Positions 53,389-63,827 of a DNA stretch of 64,000 nucleotides are shown piece by piece. Below the pieces are notes generated by a model. That model did not search any database and was not told where the DNA came from. It saw nothing but the letters and a program-made list of their open reading frames with translations. The stretch is from Clostridium sp. CF012. Lineage in GTDB: Bacteria > Bacillota > Clostridia > Clostridiales > Clostridiaceae. Positions within the stretch are counted from its first letter, which is position 1; every line of letters begins with the position of its first letter. A program made the translations under genes and the position numbers. The stretch spans positions 1-64,000 of the forward strand of contig NZ_JAHLEF010000004.1 of NCBI RefSeq assembly GCF_018861755.1, given 5' to 3'.

Positions 53389-55389
53389 ATGATATTTTCT
53401 AGTGAGACACCCATTGATACTATAGAAGAAGATTTGAGATATCTAAAGTTATTGGCTAGCAAGTATCCTACAATTTCAGATGCCTGTACAGAAATCATAA
53501 ATCTGCAAGCTATTTTAAATTTACCTAAAGGAACTGAGCATTTTCTTACAGATATTCATGGTGAATATGAATCTTTTACTCATGTTCTTAGGAATGCCTC
53601 TGGCGTAATCAAAAGAAAAATTAACGATATTTTTGGTAATTCACTTAGAGAAATTGAAAAAAAAGAACTAGCAACCATCATATATTATCCAGAACAAAAG
53701 TTAGACCTAGCACTTAGAGAAGAAGCTGATATAGACGATTGGTACAAAATCACCCTTCATAAGCTTATAAAAATTTGTAGAACTATCTCCTCTAAATATA
53801 CTAGATCTAAAGTTAGAAAAGCACTACCTTCAGATTTTGCATACATTATTGAGGAATTACTTCACGAACAACAAAACACTTTTAATAAACAGGAATATTA
53901 CAATGGAATTATTCAAACCATAATCAAAATTGGTAGAGCTAAAGAATTTATAGTTGCTATTTCAAACTTAATTCAAAGGCTTACTATAGATAGACTTCAT
54001 ATTTTAGGGGATATTTATGATAGAGGACCTGGCGCACACATAATCTTAGACACTCTTATGCACTACCATTCTATTGATATACAGTGGGGTAACCACGATA
54101 TACTTTGGATGGGTGCAGCCGCTGGCTCTGAAAGTTGTATTGCTAATGTTCTTCGTATTTCAACAAGGTATGCGAACCTGGACACCGTTGAAGAAGGTTA
54201 TGGAATAAACTTATTGCCTTTGGCGACCTTTGCGCTACATTTTTATAAAGATGACCCTTGTAAATCCTTTAAACCTAAAGTTTTGTCTGAAAATAATTAT
54301 AGAGAAAACGACCTTAATTTAATGTCTCAGATGCATAAAGCCATTTCTATAATTCAATTTAAACTTGAAGGCGAGGTAATAAAAAGGCGTCCTAACTTTG
54401 AAATGCAAAACAGGTTGCTCCTCCATAAAATAAACTATGAAAAAGGTACCATTACTGTTGATGGAAAAGAATACACACTAAACGATACTAATTTTCCAAC
54501 TATAGATCCTACTGACCCTTATAAATTAACTCAGGAGGAGAGGGAACTTGTAGACAAACTTAAATCTTCCTTCTCTAATAGCGAAAAACTTCAAAAACAT
54601 GTGCGTTTTTTATACTCTAAAGGCAGTATGTACTTAAAGTATAACTCCAATTTACTTTATCATGGTTGCATTGCACTAAACGCAGATGGTAGTTTTAAAA
54701 AAATGAAAATAGATAACATTACTTATAGTGGTAAATCCTATATAGATCGAACTGAACGAATAGCTAGGGAAGCCTACTTCGGAAAAGCCAATTCAGAATC
54801 TAAGTTTTATGCCTTGGACACTATATGGTATTTTTGGTGTGGTTCTAATTCTCCGCTATTTGGTAAAGATAAAATGACTACCTTTGAGAGATATTTTATA
54901 AATGACAAAATAACTCATAAAGAAATTAAGAATCCATATTATAGCTATAGAGATGATGAAAAAACATGCAATAATATATTGTGTGAGTTTGAATTAAACC
55001 CCAATGATTCACACATTATAAATGGTCATGTTCCAGTAAAGACTAAACAAGGTGAGAGTCCTATAAAAGCTAATGGTAAACTTTTAGTTATCGATGGTGG
55101 TTTTTCTAAGGCCTACCAACCAGAAACAGGCATAGCCGGATATACGCTTATTTATAATTCCTATGGCTTGCTACTCGCATCCCATGCACCTTTTGAATCT
55201 ACTCAAAAAGCTATTGATGAGGGCGTGGATATCCTTTCTTCTACTATAGTCTTAGAAAAATCCACAAATCGTATACGTGTAACGGATACAGATGTTGGCT
55301 TTGAAATTAAGGATCAAATTAAAGATTTAGAGCTGCTTCTTACAGCATATAGAAAAGGCCTTATTAAAGAACAACGGGTAACCTTATAA
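53389..55389 (+). CDS. fbp: Fructose-1,6-bisphosphatase, class III
   Basis: 666-aa metal-dependent phosphatase of gluconeogenesis, the clostridial/Bacillus class unrelated to class I. The calcineurin-like motifs are visible: [18 protein letters not shown] (GDxxDRG), [14 protein letters not shown] (GNHD) and later NGHVPVK (GHxP). N-terminal helical region about 1-180. The length is normal for class III. ATG is behind AAAGGAGAG. It is followed by a strong terminator. Confidence 0.95.
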   Translation: MIFSSETPIDTIEEDLRYLKLLASKYPTISDACTEIINLQAILNLPKGTEHFLTDIHGEYESFTHVLRNASGVIKRKINDIFGNSLREIEKKELATIIYYPEQKLDLALREEADIDDWYKITLHKLIKICRTISSKYTRSKVRKALPSDFAYIIEELLHEQQNTFNKQEYYNGIIQTIIKIGRAKEFIVAISNLIQRLTIDRLHILGDIYDRGPGAHIILDTLMHYHSIDIQWGNHDILWMGAAAGSESCIANVLRISTRYANLDTVEEGYGINLLPLATFALHFYKDDPCKSFKPKVLSENNYRENDLNLMSQMHKAISIIQFKLEGEVIKRRPNFEMQNRLLLHKINYEKGTITVDGKEYTLNDTNFPTIDPTDPYKLTQEERELVDKLKSSFSNSEKLQKHVRFLYSKGSMYLKYNSNLLYHGCIALNADGSFKKMKIDNITYSGKSYIDRTERIAREAYFGKANSESKFYALDTIWYFWCGSNSPLFGKDKMTTFERYFINDKITHKEIKNPYYSYRDDEKTCNNILCEFELNPNDSHIINGHVPVKTKQGESPIKANGKLLVIDGGFSKAYQPETGIAGYTLIYNSYGLLLASHAPFESTQKAIDEGVDILSSTIVLEKSTNRIRVTDTDVGFEIKDQIKDLELLLTAYRKGLIKEQRVTL

Positions 55390-55397
55390 CATACCAT

Positions 55398-55432
55398 TAA
55401 AGCCACTTGGCGCTTAGCGCCAAGTGGCTTTA
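55398..55432. terminator. 16-bp perfect bidirectional terminator
   Basis: TAAAGCCACTTGGCGC pairs perfectly with GCGCCAAGTGGCTTTA around TTA. It is unusually G+C-rich for the region, 9 bases after fbp and 3 bases past the convergent protease gene stop. Confidence 0.85.
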
Positions 55433-55434
55433 CT

Positions 55435-56673
55435 TTAAACAGAAAGTGTTAAATTAAGTTTTACTGTCTTGCCATTTCTAACTACTTCTACTTTAACTAC
55501 ATCACCGGCTTTATGTGTACTTTTAAGCTTATTTAGTTCATCCACAGTTTTAATCTTTTGGCCATCGAACTTTACAATAATATCAGCGGGTTTAATACCT
55601 GCCTTTTCTGCAGCACTAGCTTCTTTAATTTGTTGAATATATACTCCTACTGGAATATTGTATTTTTGAGAAGCATCTTCAGTAACATCGCTGCAAGAAA
55701 TTCCTATACTGAGAATTGGTTTAATTAAAGCTTCCATTTTAGGGTTTACTGTATTAATTGGTATTGCAAAACCCAATCCCTCCACCCCATCTTGACCTAT
55801 TTTAGCAGTATTTATTCCTATAACTTGACCCTTAGTATTCACAAGAGGGCCACCACTATTCCCTGGATTAATAGCTGCATCTGTTTGGATAAATTTCAAA
55901 TCTTTATTCTCAATGCTTACTTGTCTATTGACTGCACTAACAATTCCTGTAGTAACAGATCCTAAAAATTCTTTTCCTAGGGGATTCCCAATCGCTACTA
56001 CTGATTCTCCTACTTCAAGCATATCCGAATCTCCAAATTCAACCACACCTGGGACTTTAGTTCCCTCTGCTAATTTAATTACAGCCACATCACTTGCAGC
56101 GTCATAATTAATTATTTTTGCGGAGACTTCTTTTCCATCACTAAGCATAACTTTAATATTCTGTGCTCCACTTATAACATGATAATTAGTTAAAATATAT
56201 CCATCTTCACTAAATATCATCCCAGTACCCACACCTTCTGGTTGAGCACTCTGACCTCTAAACGAGCTACTTACACTGGTGCTACTGGTGGAAATTGCAA
56301 CTACTGCTGGACTTACCTTTTTCACAATTTCAGGTGTAGTTAATGTTTCTGTGCTATTAGTAGTTGCAATCTTTGCTTTTGTATCTGTAGTAGCCTTTGT
56401 AGTAGTTGCTTTAGGTGCGCTAGACGTAGTAGTATTTGTATTTGTATTTTTCATCATATTCATTGTAACAACAGCAGCACCTACCCCTCCAAGGGTAGAA
56501 CATATTGCACCTACCAGTATATAGGACACTATTCTCTTTCTCATTCCACCTCCATCTTTTTTCGCCTTTTTATCGTTTATTTCTGTGTAACTGGTGTTTT
56601 CTAATTGTAGAGGCAAAGTTTCACTTTGTTTTTCATAAAGGTCATCTTTAGGCATATTATTATTTTCATTCAT
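55435..56673 (-). CDS. htrA: Membrane-anchored HtrA/DegP serine protease
   Basis: 412-aa protease for envelope quality control. A cytoplasmic N-terminus (1-47), one membrane helix (about 48-71), a threonine-rich linker, a trypsin-like domain with the triad H165, D195 and S273 (TNYHVISG, DAASDVAVIKL, GNSGGPL), and a C-terminal PDZ domain (about 320-410). The ATG at 56671-56673 follows AAGGAGG by 8 bases. It is transcribed alone. Confidence 0.93.
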   Translation of the reverse strand: MNENNNMPKDDLYEKQSETLPLQLENTSYTEINDKKAKKDGGGMRKRIVSYILVGAICSTLGGVGAAVVTMNMMKNTNTNTTTSSAPKATTTKATTDTKAKIATTNSTETLTTPEIVKKVSPAVVAISTSSTSVSSSFRGQSAQPEGVGTGMIFSEDGYILTNYHVISGAQNIKVMLSDGKEVSAKIINYDAASDVAVIKLAEGTKVPGVVEFGDSDMLEVGESVVAIGNPLGKEFLGSVTTGIVSAVNRQVSIENKDLKFIQTDAAINPGNSGGPLVNTKGQVIGINTAKIGQDGVEGLGFAIPINTVNPKMEALIKPILSIGISCSDVTEDASQKYNIPVGVYIQQIKEASAAEKAGIKPADIIVKFDGQKIKTVDELNKLKSTHKAGDVVKVEVVRNGKTVKLNLTLSV

Positions 56674-56910
56674 ATTATTTTCCTCCTTATTGGATTTGGT
56701 TTTTGTAAGATATATAAAAGTTATTATCACTTATCTAGTTGAAAATTATAGTAAATCGAATATTTAGATTTCTTTTTCAATTTTTTCTTATATTTTATCC
56801 TTAAGTATATATTAAGACTTCTATGTTACAGTTTAGTGTCAACTTTATTAACAAACCTTTAATAAATATTATTTATACTTTAATTATTATAGACAACTAT
56901 TCGTATTTAT

Positions 56911-56959
56911 AAAAAAAATAGTGAAATCATTATATGAAAATATAATGATTTCACTATTT
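56911..56959 (-). terminator. Terminator of pepT
   Basis: Perfect 19-bp arms (56916-56934 and 56941-56959) with a 6-base loop; on the minus strand T8 follows. It lies 70 bases past the pepT stop. In the 355-base gap 56674-57028 a minus-strand TTGACA (56837-56842) is a possible -35 for htrA, but no -10 stands at the right distance. Confidence 0.88.
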
Positions 56960-57028
56960 GACCACAATTCACCACTTACTTATTATTGATTTTCATATGC
57001 CCTGTTATTTTTGGGATAGCTATTTGTA

Positions 57029-58255
57029 TTATTTACCAGCATATAGCTCAACTATTTTAAGTATTACTTCAACAGCCTTCTCCATGGCAAATGTTGGAAT
57101 AAATTCATATTTACCATGAAAATTATGCCCCCCCGTGAATATATTAGGTGTAGGAAGCCCCATAAATGAAAGCCTTGCGCCATCTGTACCGCCTCTAATT
57201 GGTACCATTATAGGATTTACTCCTACTTGTTTCATAGCTAAAAAGGCTGTATCTACAATATGTTTAACTGGCTCTATTTTTTCTTTCATATTGAAATATT
57301 GGTCCTTGATTTCTATTTCAACAGTGCCGCTACCATATTTTTTATTTAGTGTATTTACTATGTTTTTGATAAATAATTTTCTATTTTCATAACTTTCACT
57401 ATCAAAATCTCTTATGATATATTGAAGTTTAGTTTCTTCAACCTCTCCATTAAGAGCAATTAAATGATAAAACCCTTCATACCCTTCTGTAGTAGCTGGT
57501 GTCTCATTTGAAGGTAGTGAATTCACCAATTCATTTGCTATAAGTGTAGAATGAATCATTTTCCCTTTTGCTGAACCAGGATGAACATTTCTTCCATGAA
57601 TAGAAATTTTTGCTGATGCAGCATTAAAATTTTCATACTCTAGCTCCCCAATAGTTCCTCCATCTATAGTGTATGCAAAATCTGCTGCAAATTTTTTAAC
57701 ATCAAAAATATCTGCTCCACGCCCCACTTCTTCATCCGGTGTAAATCCAATACGAATTTTTCCATGTAGGAACTTAGGATTTTCCATTATATACTCTACA
57801 GCAGCCATTATTTCAGAAATCCCTGCTTTATCATCAGCTCCCAGTAAGGTAGTTCCATCTGTAGTTATAAGAGTTTTTCCTATGTAATCCTTGAGCTCTG
57901 GAAAATCCTTTGGAGATAGTATTATTTTGTTTTCCTCATTTAAAATTATGTCTTCTCCATCATAGTTGTAAACAAATTTAGGATTAACATTATTTCCAGA
58001 CATATCTGGAGCAGTATCCATATGGGCTATAAATCCTATTGTTGGTACTTCTTTTTCTACATTTGAAGGAATCGTTGCCATTATATATCCATTTTCATCT
58101 ATACTTGCATCTTGTATACCCATTTCCTTTAATTCTTTAACTAATTCCATGCCCAGTATTCTCTGACCTTTTGTACTTGGAACAGTAGTTGATTCCTCAT
58201 CAGATTTAGTATCGTAGCTTACATATTTCAATAATTTTTCTACAACTTTTGACAT
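57029..58255 (-). CDS. pepT: Peptidase T (tripeptide aminopeptidase)
   Basis: Dinuclear zinc M20B peptidase (408 aa) removing the N-terminal residue from tripeptides in the cytosol. Metal-site motifs are complete: [41 protein letters not shown] and [10 protein letters not shown]. Suits an organism that lives on peptides and amino acids. ATG is behind GGAGATGGG. Confidence 0.95.
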   Translation of the reverse strand: MSKVVEKLLKYVSYDTKSDEESTTVPSTKGQRILGMELVKELKEMGIQDASIDENGYIMATIPSNVEKEVPTIGFIAHMDTAPDMSGNNVNPKFVYNYDGEDIILNEENKIILSPKDFPELKDYIGKTLITTDGTTLLGADDKAGISEIMAAVEYIMENPKFLHGKIRIGFTPDEEVGRGADIFDVKKFAADFAYTIDGGTIGELEYENFNAASAKISIHGRNVHPGSAKGKMIHSTLIANELVNSLPSNETPATTEGYEGFYHLIALNGEVEETKLQYIIRDFDSESYENRKLFIKNIVNTLNKKYGSGTVEIEIKDQYFNMKEKIEPVKHIVDTAFLAMKQVGVNPIMVPIRGGTDGARLSFMGLPTPNIFTGGHNFHGKYEFIPTFAMEKAVEVILKIVELYAGK

Positions 58256-58407
58256 TTGCCCATCTCCTTATTTTTTATGCATCTATTAAAATTTCTTTGT
58301 TGTACCGTTTACATTATACTACAATAAGTTAAAATCTTAAACATTGGTTACAATACATTTTCACATTCCATCGATGAAACTCAATTAATGAAATGTTGAA
58401 AAATGTA

Positions 58408-58998
58408 CTATTTCTTATTCAAAAAGTTATCAATTAATTTTTCTGCCATTCTCTTTTGCAAATTGGCCTTATTAATAAGTTGTAATACCATTAATACTAA
58501 TTCTATTAACTCTCCATCTTTTTTTCCCATTTCTTTGATTCTACCTTTTATAAATTCAGAGTCCTTTTCTATATCACTTACAAAATTCTGATTTTGAACT
58601 TCTTTGATGTCTAAAAAATTATTGTACAAATTTTCTAATGAAAGACTTGTGCCCTTTGGGGCTTTTATATCAATAATAGAATCAAATATTATATTAATAT
58701 CACTAATTGATATAGTCTGCTTTAAATTATAAATAAGCATCAGTAGTATCATATGCTCATTAGTATATTTTTTATTTTTTGCTGGCATCAATACTTTGCC
58801 TTTAGTATAGTTATTAATCATAGTTTTTGTAAGAATCTTATCATCTTCATTTCTTTTAAGACCTTCAAGCTTTTCATTAAAGAAAGTTGTAACTTGATCC
58901 ATATATAAATCTACGCAAGGTATTTCCATTAAAGTAATATCTTTTGTTCCTATAATCTCTTCTACTAATTTATCTAAACTTTCCTTGTTATAATCCAT
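58408..58998 (-). CDS. DUF1836 protein
   Basis: 196-aa soluble protein of the DUF1836 family (TKTMINNYTKGKVLMPAKNKKYTNEHMILLMLIYNLK). The segment looks like a MerR-like helix-turn-helix with wing, so it may bind DNA; function is unknown. ATG is behind GGAGAGGTG. It stands alone. Confidence 0.75.
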   Translation of the reverse strand: MDYNKESLDKLVEEIIGTKDITLMEIPCVDLYMDQVTTFFNEKLEGLKRNEDDKILTKTMINNYTKGKVLMPAKNKKYTNEHMILLMLIYNLKQTISISDINIIFDSIIDIKAPKGTSLSLENLYNNFLDIKEVQNQNFVSDIEKDSEFIKGRIKEMGKKDGELIELVLMVLQLINKANLQKRMAEKLIDNFLNKK

Positions 58999-59380
58999 TT
59001 ATTTCACCTCTCCTTCATTATATAGTATTAATTACTAGTAATCCACACTAAAAATTATGAGTAATCTATAAGTTGTAGTAGTTGTGGATTATTCAAATTA
59101 TCCAATTGTATTTGTAGCATTCTTAAGCTATCGGTTGCAATTTAATTATAATTTAAATTATTGACCAAATTCAGTATAAATATGAATAATACCATTATTG
59201 ATATTTGCCACTTTGTATAGTAGTATTAATATATATCGAACATAGTTATAAAAACTACGTATACAATTCTCATAACTGGATATCCTATGTTTAGTCAGTT
59301 CATATCACAAAGAATATTATCTTTGTTTTTCATATTATAAACTATTAAAGAAAAATCATAAATTTGAAGGAGTGATCAAT
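58999..59380. other. Intergenic region with one weak inverted repeat
   Basis: The 382-base divergent gap holds TAATCCACA (59039-59047) and its complement TGTGGATTA (59093-59101), which could be a leader hairpin or operator of the DUF1836 gene. Otherwise only A+T-rich sequence is seen. Confidence 0.35.
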
Positions 59381-60034
59381 TTGTTATCAAGATTTAGAGA
59401 GCCTGTAAGTAGCCTTACGCATCTAGTTGGTGCCTTTTTATCCGTAATAGGATTAATACTATTAATTAAATATTCTATGAACACAACAAACGCATATAAT
59501 ACTATTATCCTTTCAGTGTTTGGAATAAGCTCAATACTACTTTACTGCGCAAGTTCAATCTACCATAAATCCACATCTTCAAAAAAGGTCATAAAAGTAC
59601 TTAGAAGAGTAGACCATTCTATGATATACGTTCTAATTGCAGGGACTTATACTCCTATATGTCTAATTGCTTTGAAGGGCACCATAGGAACCTTACTTTT
59701 CTTAGCTATTTGGATACTGGCCATTATAGGAATTGTCTTGAAAATAGTTTGGTTTGATGCCCCTAGATGGTTATCCACTGGATTTTATATTCTAATGGGT
59801 TGGATTTCTATTTTCGTTGTCGTACCCCTCATAAAAGCTGTATCCTTAGGTGGCTTTATATGGCTACTAGCAGGTGGCCTTTTTTACACTATAGGTGGTG
59901 TTATATATGCCACTAAATGGCCTAAAATAAACCTTAAGTTTTTTGGATTTCACGAAATATTTCATATTTTTATAATGCTGGGCAGTCTTTGTCTTTATGT
60001 ACTTATGTTTAAGTACATAATGTACATCAAATAG
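59381..60034 (+). CDS. Hemolysin III/PAQR family membrane protein
   Basis: 217-aa seven-helix protein of the YqfA/hemolysin III family. The metal-site pattern is visible: EPVSSLTHLVGA, SSIYHKS...VDHSMIYVLIAGTYTP, and FHEIFHIFIMLGSL near the end. The role in bacteria is unclear, and the hemolysin name is historical. The TTG at 59381 is about 8 bases behind AAGGAGTGA; an in-frame GTG 9 bases upstream overlaps the site. Confidence 0.85.
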   Translation: MLSRFREPVSSLTHLVGAFLSVIGLILLIKYSMNTTNAYNTIILSVFGISSILLYCASSIYHKSTSSKKVIKVLRRVDHSMIYVLIAGTYTPICLIALKGTIGTLLFLAIWILAIIGIVLKIVWFDAPRWLSTGFYILMGWISIFVVVPLIKAVSLGGFIWLLAGGLFYTIGGVIYATKWPKINLKFFGFHEIFHIFIMLGSLCLYVLMFKYIMYIK

Positions 60035-60047
60035 TTTTGTACTATGT

Positions 60048-60113
60048 AGGCACGTGAAAATAAATACGAAGTCAGTAGAAAGTATTTGACTTGTTATTTG
60101 CTTTCATGTGCCT
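60048..60113 (+). terminator. Long imperfect hairpin after the hemolysin III gene
   Basis: AGGCACGTGAAA (60048-60059) pairs with TTTCATGTGCCT (60102-60113) at 11 of 12 positions. Inside, AAGTCA (60069-60074) pairs with TGACTT (60087-60092). It probably ends the transcript, but no clear T tract follows. Confidence 0.5.
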
Positions 60114-60170
60114 TATTATTAAATTATAGAACTAAAACTAATAATTTCAGTGAAAGTAGGGATGTTAATT

Positions 60171-60659
60171 ATGATAAACTTATCAAAAGGTATAACTTTT
60201 GAAGAGTATTTGGAAAAATCAAAACTAGAATATGGTGACATACAGCTTACAACTTATAATTCTACTAATTTGTCTTCGAGCGCTAAGCAGTCTCTGCAGA
60301 ACTTAACTTCCATTGTTAATGTAGCAGTTTTTTCTGAGGGGTATTGCCCTGATTGCATTGTTACGCTCCCCTTCCTTAAAAGAATGGCACAGGAAAATAA
60401 AAACATAAACTTATATTGCTTTCCCAAAACTGGTTACGAAAACTTTTTAGAAGAATACACAGGTGCTAATCGTATTCCAACTATTATAACTTTTGATGGT
60501 GAAATGAATCCAAAGGGTGCTTATGTAGAGTTTCCAAAAGAACTATTGGAAAAAATGATTCCATTAAAAATTGAAGAAAAGAAAAATCTAGTTAATGATT
60601 ATAGGCTAGGAAAATATAATTCTATTATTGAACAAGAACTTTTAGATATAATTTTATAA
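60171..60659 (+). CDS. Thioredoxin-like protein with CPDC motif
   Basis: 162-aa cytosolic thioredoxin-fold protein. Redox motif C-P-D-C in VFSEGYCPDCIVTLPFL (about residues 60-70) and the cis-proline loop NRIPTIITFDG are present. The family is close to Thioredoxin_9 / YbbN-like bacterial thioredoxins. The CPDC pair points to a reductase or oxidase of small proteins rather than a classical CGPC thioredoxin. The ATG at 60171 is 6-7 bases behind TAGGGATG. Confidence 0.8.
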   Translation: MINLSKGITFEEYLEKSKLEYGDIQLTTYNSTNLSSSAKQSLQNLTSIVNVAVFSEGYCPDCIVTLPFLKRMAQENKNINLYCFPKTGYENFLEEYTGANRIPTIITFDGEMNPKGAYVEFPKELLEKMIPLKIEEKKNLVNDYRLGKYNSIIEQELLDIIL

Positions 60660-60670
60660 ATCCTATAAAA

Positions 60671-60702
60671 TTAAACTCCCCCTGCCATTAGGGGGAGTTT
60701 AA
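60671..60702 (+). terminator. Terminator with G/C-rich stem
   Basis: TTAAACTCCCCC pairs perfectly with GGGGGAGTTTAA, 8-base loop, followed by T5. It lies 11 bases past the thioredoxin-like gene and is also able to end the convergent malic enzyme transcript. Confidence 0.9.
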
Positions 60703-60723
60703 TTTTTAACTCTCATTTCTTAG

Positions 60724-61896
60724 TTAAACTCTATTTATTCCCATTTTCTTTGCTACCCTCATAACTTCGCTTGCTACTGATTCACAAACTCGAAGATCAA
60801 AAGCATCTGGAATTATATAATCTGCAGATAATTCCTCATCGCTAATTAAATTAGCAATTCCCCTAGCTGCTCCAAGTTTCATTTCATCATTAATTTCCTT
60901 TGATCTAACAGTTAAAGCACCCTTGAATATTCCCGGAAAAACCAGAACATTATTTATTTGATTAGGAAAGTCTGATCTTCCCGTAGCCACTACAATGGCC
61001 CCTGCTTCTTTAGCAAGACCCGGCATAATTTCTGGGGTTGGATTGGCCATAGCGAAGACTATACTATCACTATTCATAGTTGAAACCATTTCACCAGTTA
61101 AGACTCCTGGTGCAGATACTCCTATAAAAACATCTTTACCTATAAGTACTTGTTTTAAGGTTCCTCTTTCAAAATCACGGTTTGTATTTTTAGCAATTTC
61201 AGCTTGAGCTGGATTTAAAATAGCATCGCCTTCCACTAACGCTCCATGTTTATCACAGAGTAATATATTTACAGCACCAGCACTTAGTAATAACTTGCAT
61301 ACTGCAATCCCAGCTGAACCCGCTCCATTAATTACTATATTTGCAGTTTCTAGTTTCTTGTTAACTAGTTTTAAAGCATTATAAAGCCCCGCTAAAACCA
61401 CTATTGCAGTGCCATGTTGATCATCATGGAATACAGGTATATCCAATTCCTCTTTTAATCTTTTTTCTATGTAAAAACACTCTGGCGCTTTTATATCTTC
61501 AAGATTTATCCCCCCAAATACAGGCGAAATCAACTTAACAGTTCTTATAATTTCTTCTGGATCTTCAGTATCCAAACATATAGGGAAAGCATCTATACCT
61601 CCAAATTTTTTGAATAATAATGCTTTACCTTCCATTACAGGTAGTCCTGCCTCTGGTCCAATATTACCAAGTCCAAGAACTGCTGTACCGTTAGTAACTA
61701 TAGCTACTGTATTTCCCTTTATAGTATAATCATAAACTTTATTTTTGTCTTTTGCGATTTCTAAACAAGGCTCCGCTACCCCCGGGGTATAAGCTATAGC
61801 CAAATCATGTTTATTTTCAAGTTTTACTTTTCCTATTATTTCTAATACTCCTCTATTCTCTTTATGCATTTTTAATGATTCTTCTTGTATTGACAT
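60724..61896 (-). CDS. NAD(P)-dependent malic enzyme
   Basis: 390-aa short malic enzyme (decarboxylating malate dehydrogenase) making pyruvate and CO2. Conserved parts: AIAYTPGVAEPC, NGTAVLGLGNIGP, PVFHDDQHGTAIVVLAGL (metal and substrate residues), the dinucleotide motif NGAGSAGIAVCKLLL, and ANPTPEI. The short form without a phosphotransacetylase domain is usual in Firmicutes. Whether it prefers NAD+ or NADP+ cannot be read from the sequence with confidence. ATG is behind AAGGAGG. Confidence 0.93.
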   Translation of the reverse strand: MSIQEESLKMHKENRGVLEIIGKVKLENKHDLAIAYTPGVAEPCLEIAKDKNKVYDYTIKGNTVAIVTNGTAVLGLGNIGPEAGLPVMEGKALLFKKFGGIDAFPICLDTEDPEEIIRTVKLISPVFGGINLEDIKAPECFYIEKRLKEELDIPVFHDDQHGTAIVVLAGLYNALKLVNKKLETANIVINGAGSAGIAVCKLLLSAGAVNILLCDKHGALVEGDAILNPAQAEIAKNTNRDFERGTLKQVLIGKDVFIGVSAPGVLTGEMVSTMNSDSIVFAMANPTPEIMPGLAKEAGAIVVATGRSDFPNQINNVLVFPGIFKGALTVRSKEINDEMKLGAARGIANLISDEELSADYIIPDAFDLRVCESVASEVMRVAKKMGINRV

Positions 61897-61979
61897 TTAT
61901 AAGCCTCCTTGCTTTCTCGGGTATCTATATTGATTGCTAATTTAATATTTATACTTTTATAAAATAAGCATATAAATAT

Positions 61980-62609
61980 CTACTTTCCATTTAAAAATTC
62001 ACAATAGGGTGCTATAGGACACATCTCACAATTAGGCTTCCTTGCTTTACATATTTTTCGGCCATGCCATATAATATAATGATGGGCATCACTCCACATT
62101 TTTCTAGGAATATTTTTCATAAGTTGCTGCTCTACCTCTTCTACGTTTTTTCCTGAGGCAAGCCCTATTCTTTTTGAAACTCTAAAAACATGGGTATCAA
62201 CAGCAATTGCCGGAATACCAAAAGCATTGGATAATACCACATTAGCAGTTTTCCTACCTACACCACTCAGTTCTATTAGTTCTTCCATAGTGCTTGGCAC
62301 CTCACCATCATGTTTTTCTAATATAAGCTTTGTAGCACCTAAAATATTTTTACTCTTATTATTATAAAACCCACAGCTTTTAATTTTCTCTCCTAGTTCT
62401 TCTTGTGATAGTGTAATCATAGCGACCGGTGTATTATATTCCTTATATAGCTCTTTTGTAACAATATTTACTCGCTGGTCAGTACATTGCGCTGATAATA
62501 TAGTTGAAACTAAAAGTTCATAATGATTAGTGAAATCAAGGCCACACTTTGCTCCTGCATATGTTTCATTAAGAATTTCAAGCACTGCTTTAATTGTTTT
62601 CTTATTCAT
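61980..62609 (-). CDS. nth: Endonuclease III (DNA glycosylase/AP lyase)
   Basis: Base-excision repair enzyme (209 aa) removing oxidised pyrimidines. The helix-hairpin-helix LSGVGRKTANVVLSNAFG holds the catalytic lysine, and AVDTHVFRVSKR the catalytic aspartate. A 4Fe-4S loop C-x6-C-x2-C-x5-C is present at the C-terminus (CKARKPNCEMCPIAPYC). The ATG at 62607-62609 is preferred; its ribosome binding site GTGGGTGA is weak. Confidence 0.95.
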   Translation of the reverse strand: MNKKTIKAVLEILNETYAGAKCGLDFTNHYELLVSTILSAQCTDQRVNIVTKELYKEYNTPVAMITLSQEELGEKIKSCGFYNNKSKNILGATKLILEKHDGEVPSTMEELIELSGVGRKTANVVLSNAFGIPAIAVDTHVFRVSKRIGLASGKNVEEVEQQLMKNIPRKMWSDAHHYIIWHGRKICKARKPNCEMCPIAPYCEFLNGK

Positions 62610-62714
62610 ATAAATCACCCACTTTTTACTATCTAACTATTTCCTTAGGATTATTTTATCACACTCTATGCCAAAATAATTTAATTCTAAATTTTTTAAT
62701 TATAAATTGATTAA

Positions 62715-62756
62715 TAAAAATACGCTGTTTACCCCTACATGAGGAAAACAGCGTAT
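62715..62756 (-). terminator. Terminator of threonine dehydrogenase
   Basis: ATACGCTGTTT (62720-62730) pairs with AAACAGCGTAT (62746-62756); on the minus strand T5 follows. It lies 12 bases past the tdh stop. Confidence 0.85.
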
Positions 62757-62768
62757 AAATTATAACTA

Positions 62769-63728
62769 TTACTTTGCGCCAATTCCTTTAGCACGTAGCT
62801 TTTGAAGCATATCAGTAGTCATTTTTGCTAAATCATATTCAGCTACAAATCCCCACTCATTTTTAGCACAAGTTGAATCCATTGAATTTGGCCATGAATC
62901 AGCGATTCCTTGTCTTATTGGATCTACATTATAATCCATAATAAAACCAGGCATATGTTTTTTGATTTCAGCCGCTATTTCTTCTGGCTCAAAACTCATA
63001 GCTGCAATATTAAATGCATTTCTATGTATTAATTTTGATGCATCAGCTTCCAATAAATTAATTATTGCATTTATTGCATCTGGCATATACATCATATCCA
63101 TCTTTGTACCACTCGCAATGAATGAGGTGTACTTGCCTGATTTTAATGCTTCATAGTATATGTCAACTGCATAATCAGTTGTACCGCCTCCTGGAAGAAC
63201 TTCATAAGAAATTAGTCCTGGGAACCGAACTCCTCTTGTATCAACACCAAATTTTTTATAGTAATAATCACATAATAATTCTCCTGCAACTTTATTTACA
63301 CCATACATAGTTGTTGGTCTTTGAATTGTATCTTGTGGAGTATTATCTTTAGGCGTAGATGGTCCAAATGCACCTATAGAACTTGGTGTAAAGAACTTGC
63401 ACTTTACTTCTCTTGCAACTTCTAAAGCGTTTACAAGTCCACCCATGTTTATATTCCAAGCCAGCAGTGGTTTTGCTTCTGCTGTTGCTGATAATAAAGC
63501 TGCTAAATGAACTAATGTATCTATTTCATATTTTTTAGCAAGTTCCAGCATAGCTTTATGATCAGTTACATCCAATAGTTCAAAAGGACCGGTCGTAACT
63601 ACAGGGCTACCCTCTAGCTTTCTTAAATCTGTTGCGATTACATTTTCACTACCATAAATTTCTCTCATTTTCATTACAAGTTCTGAACCTATTTGTCCTA
63701 AGGCTCCTGTTACTAATATTTTTTTCAT
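62769..63728 (-). CDS. tdh: L-threonine 3-dehydrogenase, SDR type
   Basis: 319-aa extended short-chain dehydrogenase oxidising L-threonine to 2-amino-3-ketobutyrate. The NAD+ motif is [12 protein letters not shown], with [15 protein letters not shown], the serine [13 protein letters not shown], and the catalytic Y-x3-K in [11 protein letters not shown], then [11 protein letters not shown]. This is the epimerase-like type of Tdh and not the zinc alcohol-dehydrogenase type. A partial kbl gene lies upstream on the same strand, so threonine is split to glycine and acetyl-CoA. ATG is behind GGAGGG. Confidence 0.92.
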   Translation of the reverse strand: MKKILVTGALGQIGSELVMKMREIYGSENVIATDLRKLEGSPVVTTGPFELLDVTDHKAMLELAKKYEIDTLVHLAALLSATAEAKPLLAWNINMGGLVNALEVAREVKCKFFTPSSIGAFGPSTPKDNTPQDTIQRPTTMYGVNKVAGELLCDYYYKKFGVDTRGVRFPGLISYEVLPGGGTTDYAVDIYYEALKSGKYTSFIASGTKMDMMYMPDAINAIINLLEADASKLIHRNAFNIAAMSFEPEEIAAEIKKHMPGFIMDYNVDPIRQGIADSWPNSMDSTCAKNEWGFVAEYDLAKMTTDMLQKLRAKGIGAK

Positions 63729-63766
63729 TATATTCCCTCCATATTTAGCTAATTAATGCATAATAT

Positions 63767-63780
63767 TGTAAACGTTTAAA
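63767..63780 (-). promoter_or_regulatory. Possible cre-like site before tdh
   Basis: TGTAAACGTTTAAA matches the CcpA-type consensus (CG-centred palindrome) at most positions and lies 39 bases before the tdh start. A catabolite-repression role is a guess from pattern and position. Confidence 0.35.
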
Positions 63781-63785
63781 TTCAT

Positions 63786-63818
63786 AGATATAACACCTAT
63801 TTATTAGGCGTTATATCT
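63786..63818. terminator. Hairpin between kbl and tdh
   Basis: AGATATAAC then CCT pairs with AGG then GTTATATCT around a 7-base loop (one mismatch). It may be a terminator or attenuator between the two threonine genes. Confidence 0.5.
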
Positions 63819-63827
63819 AATTGTTAT

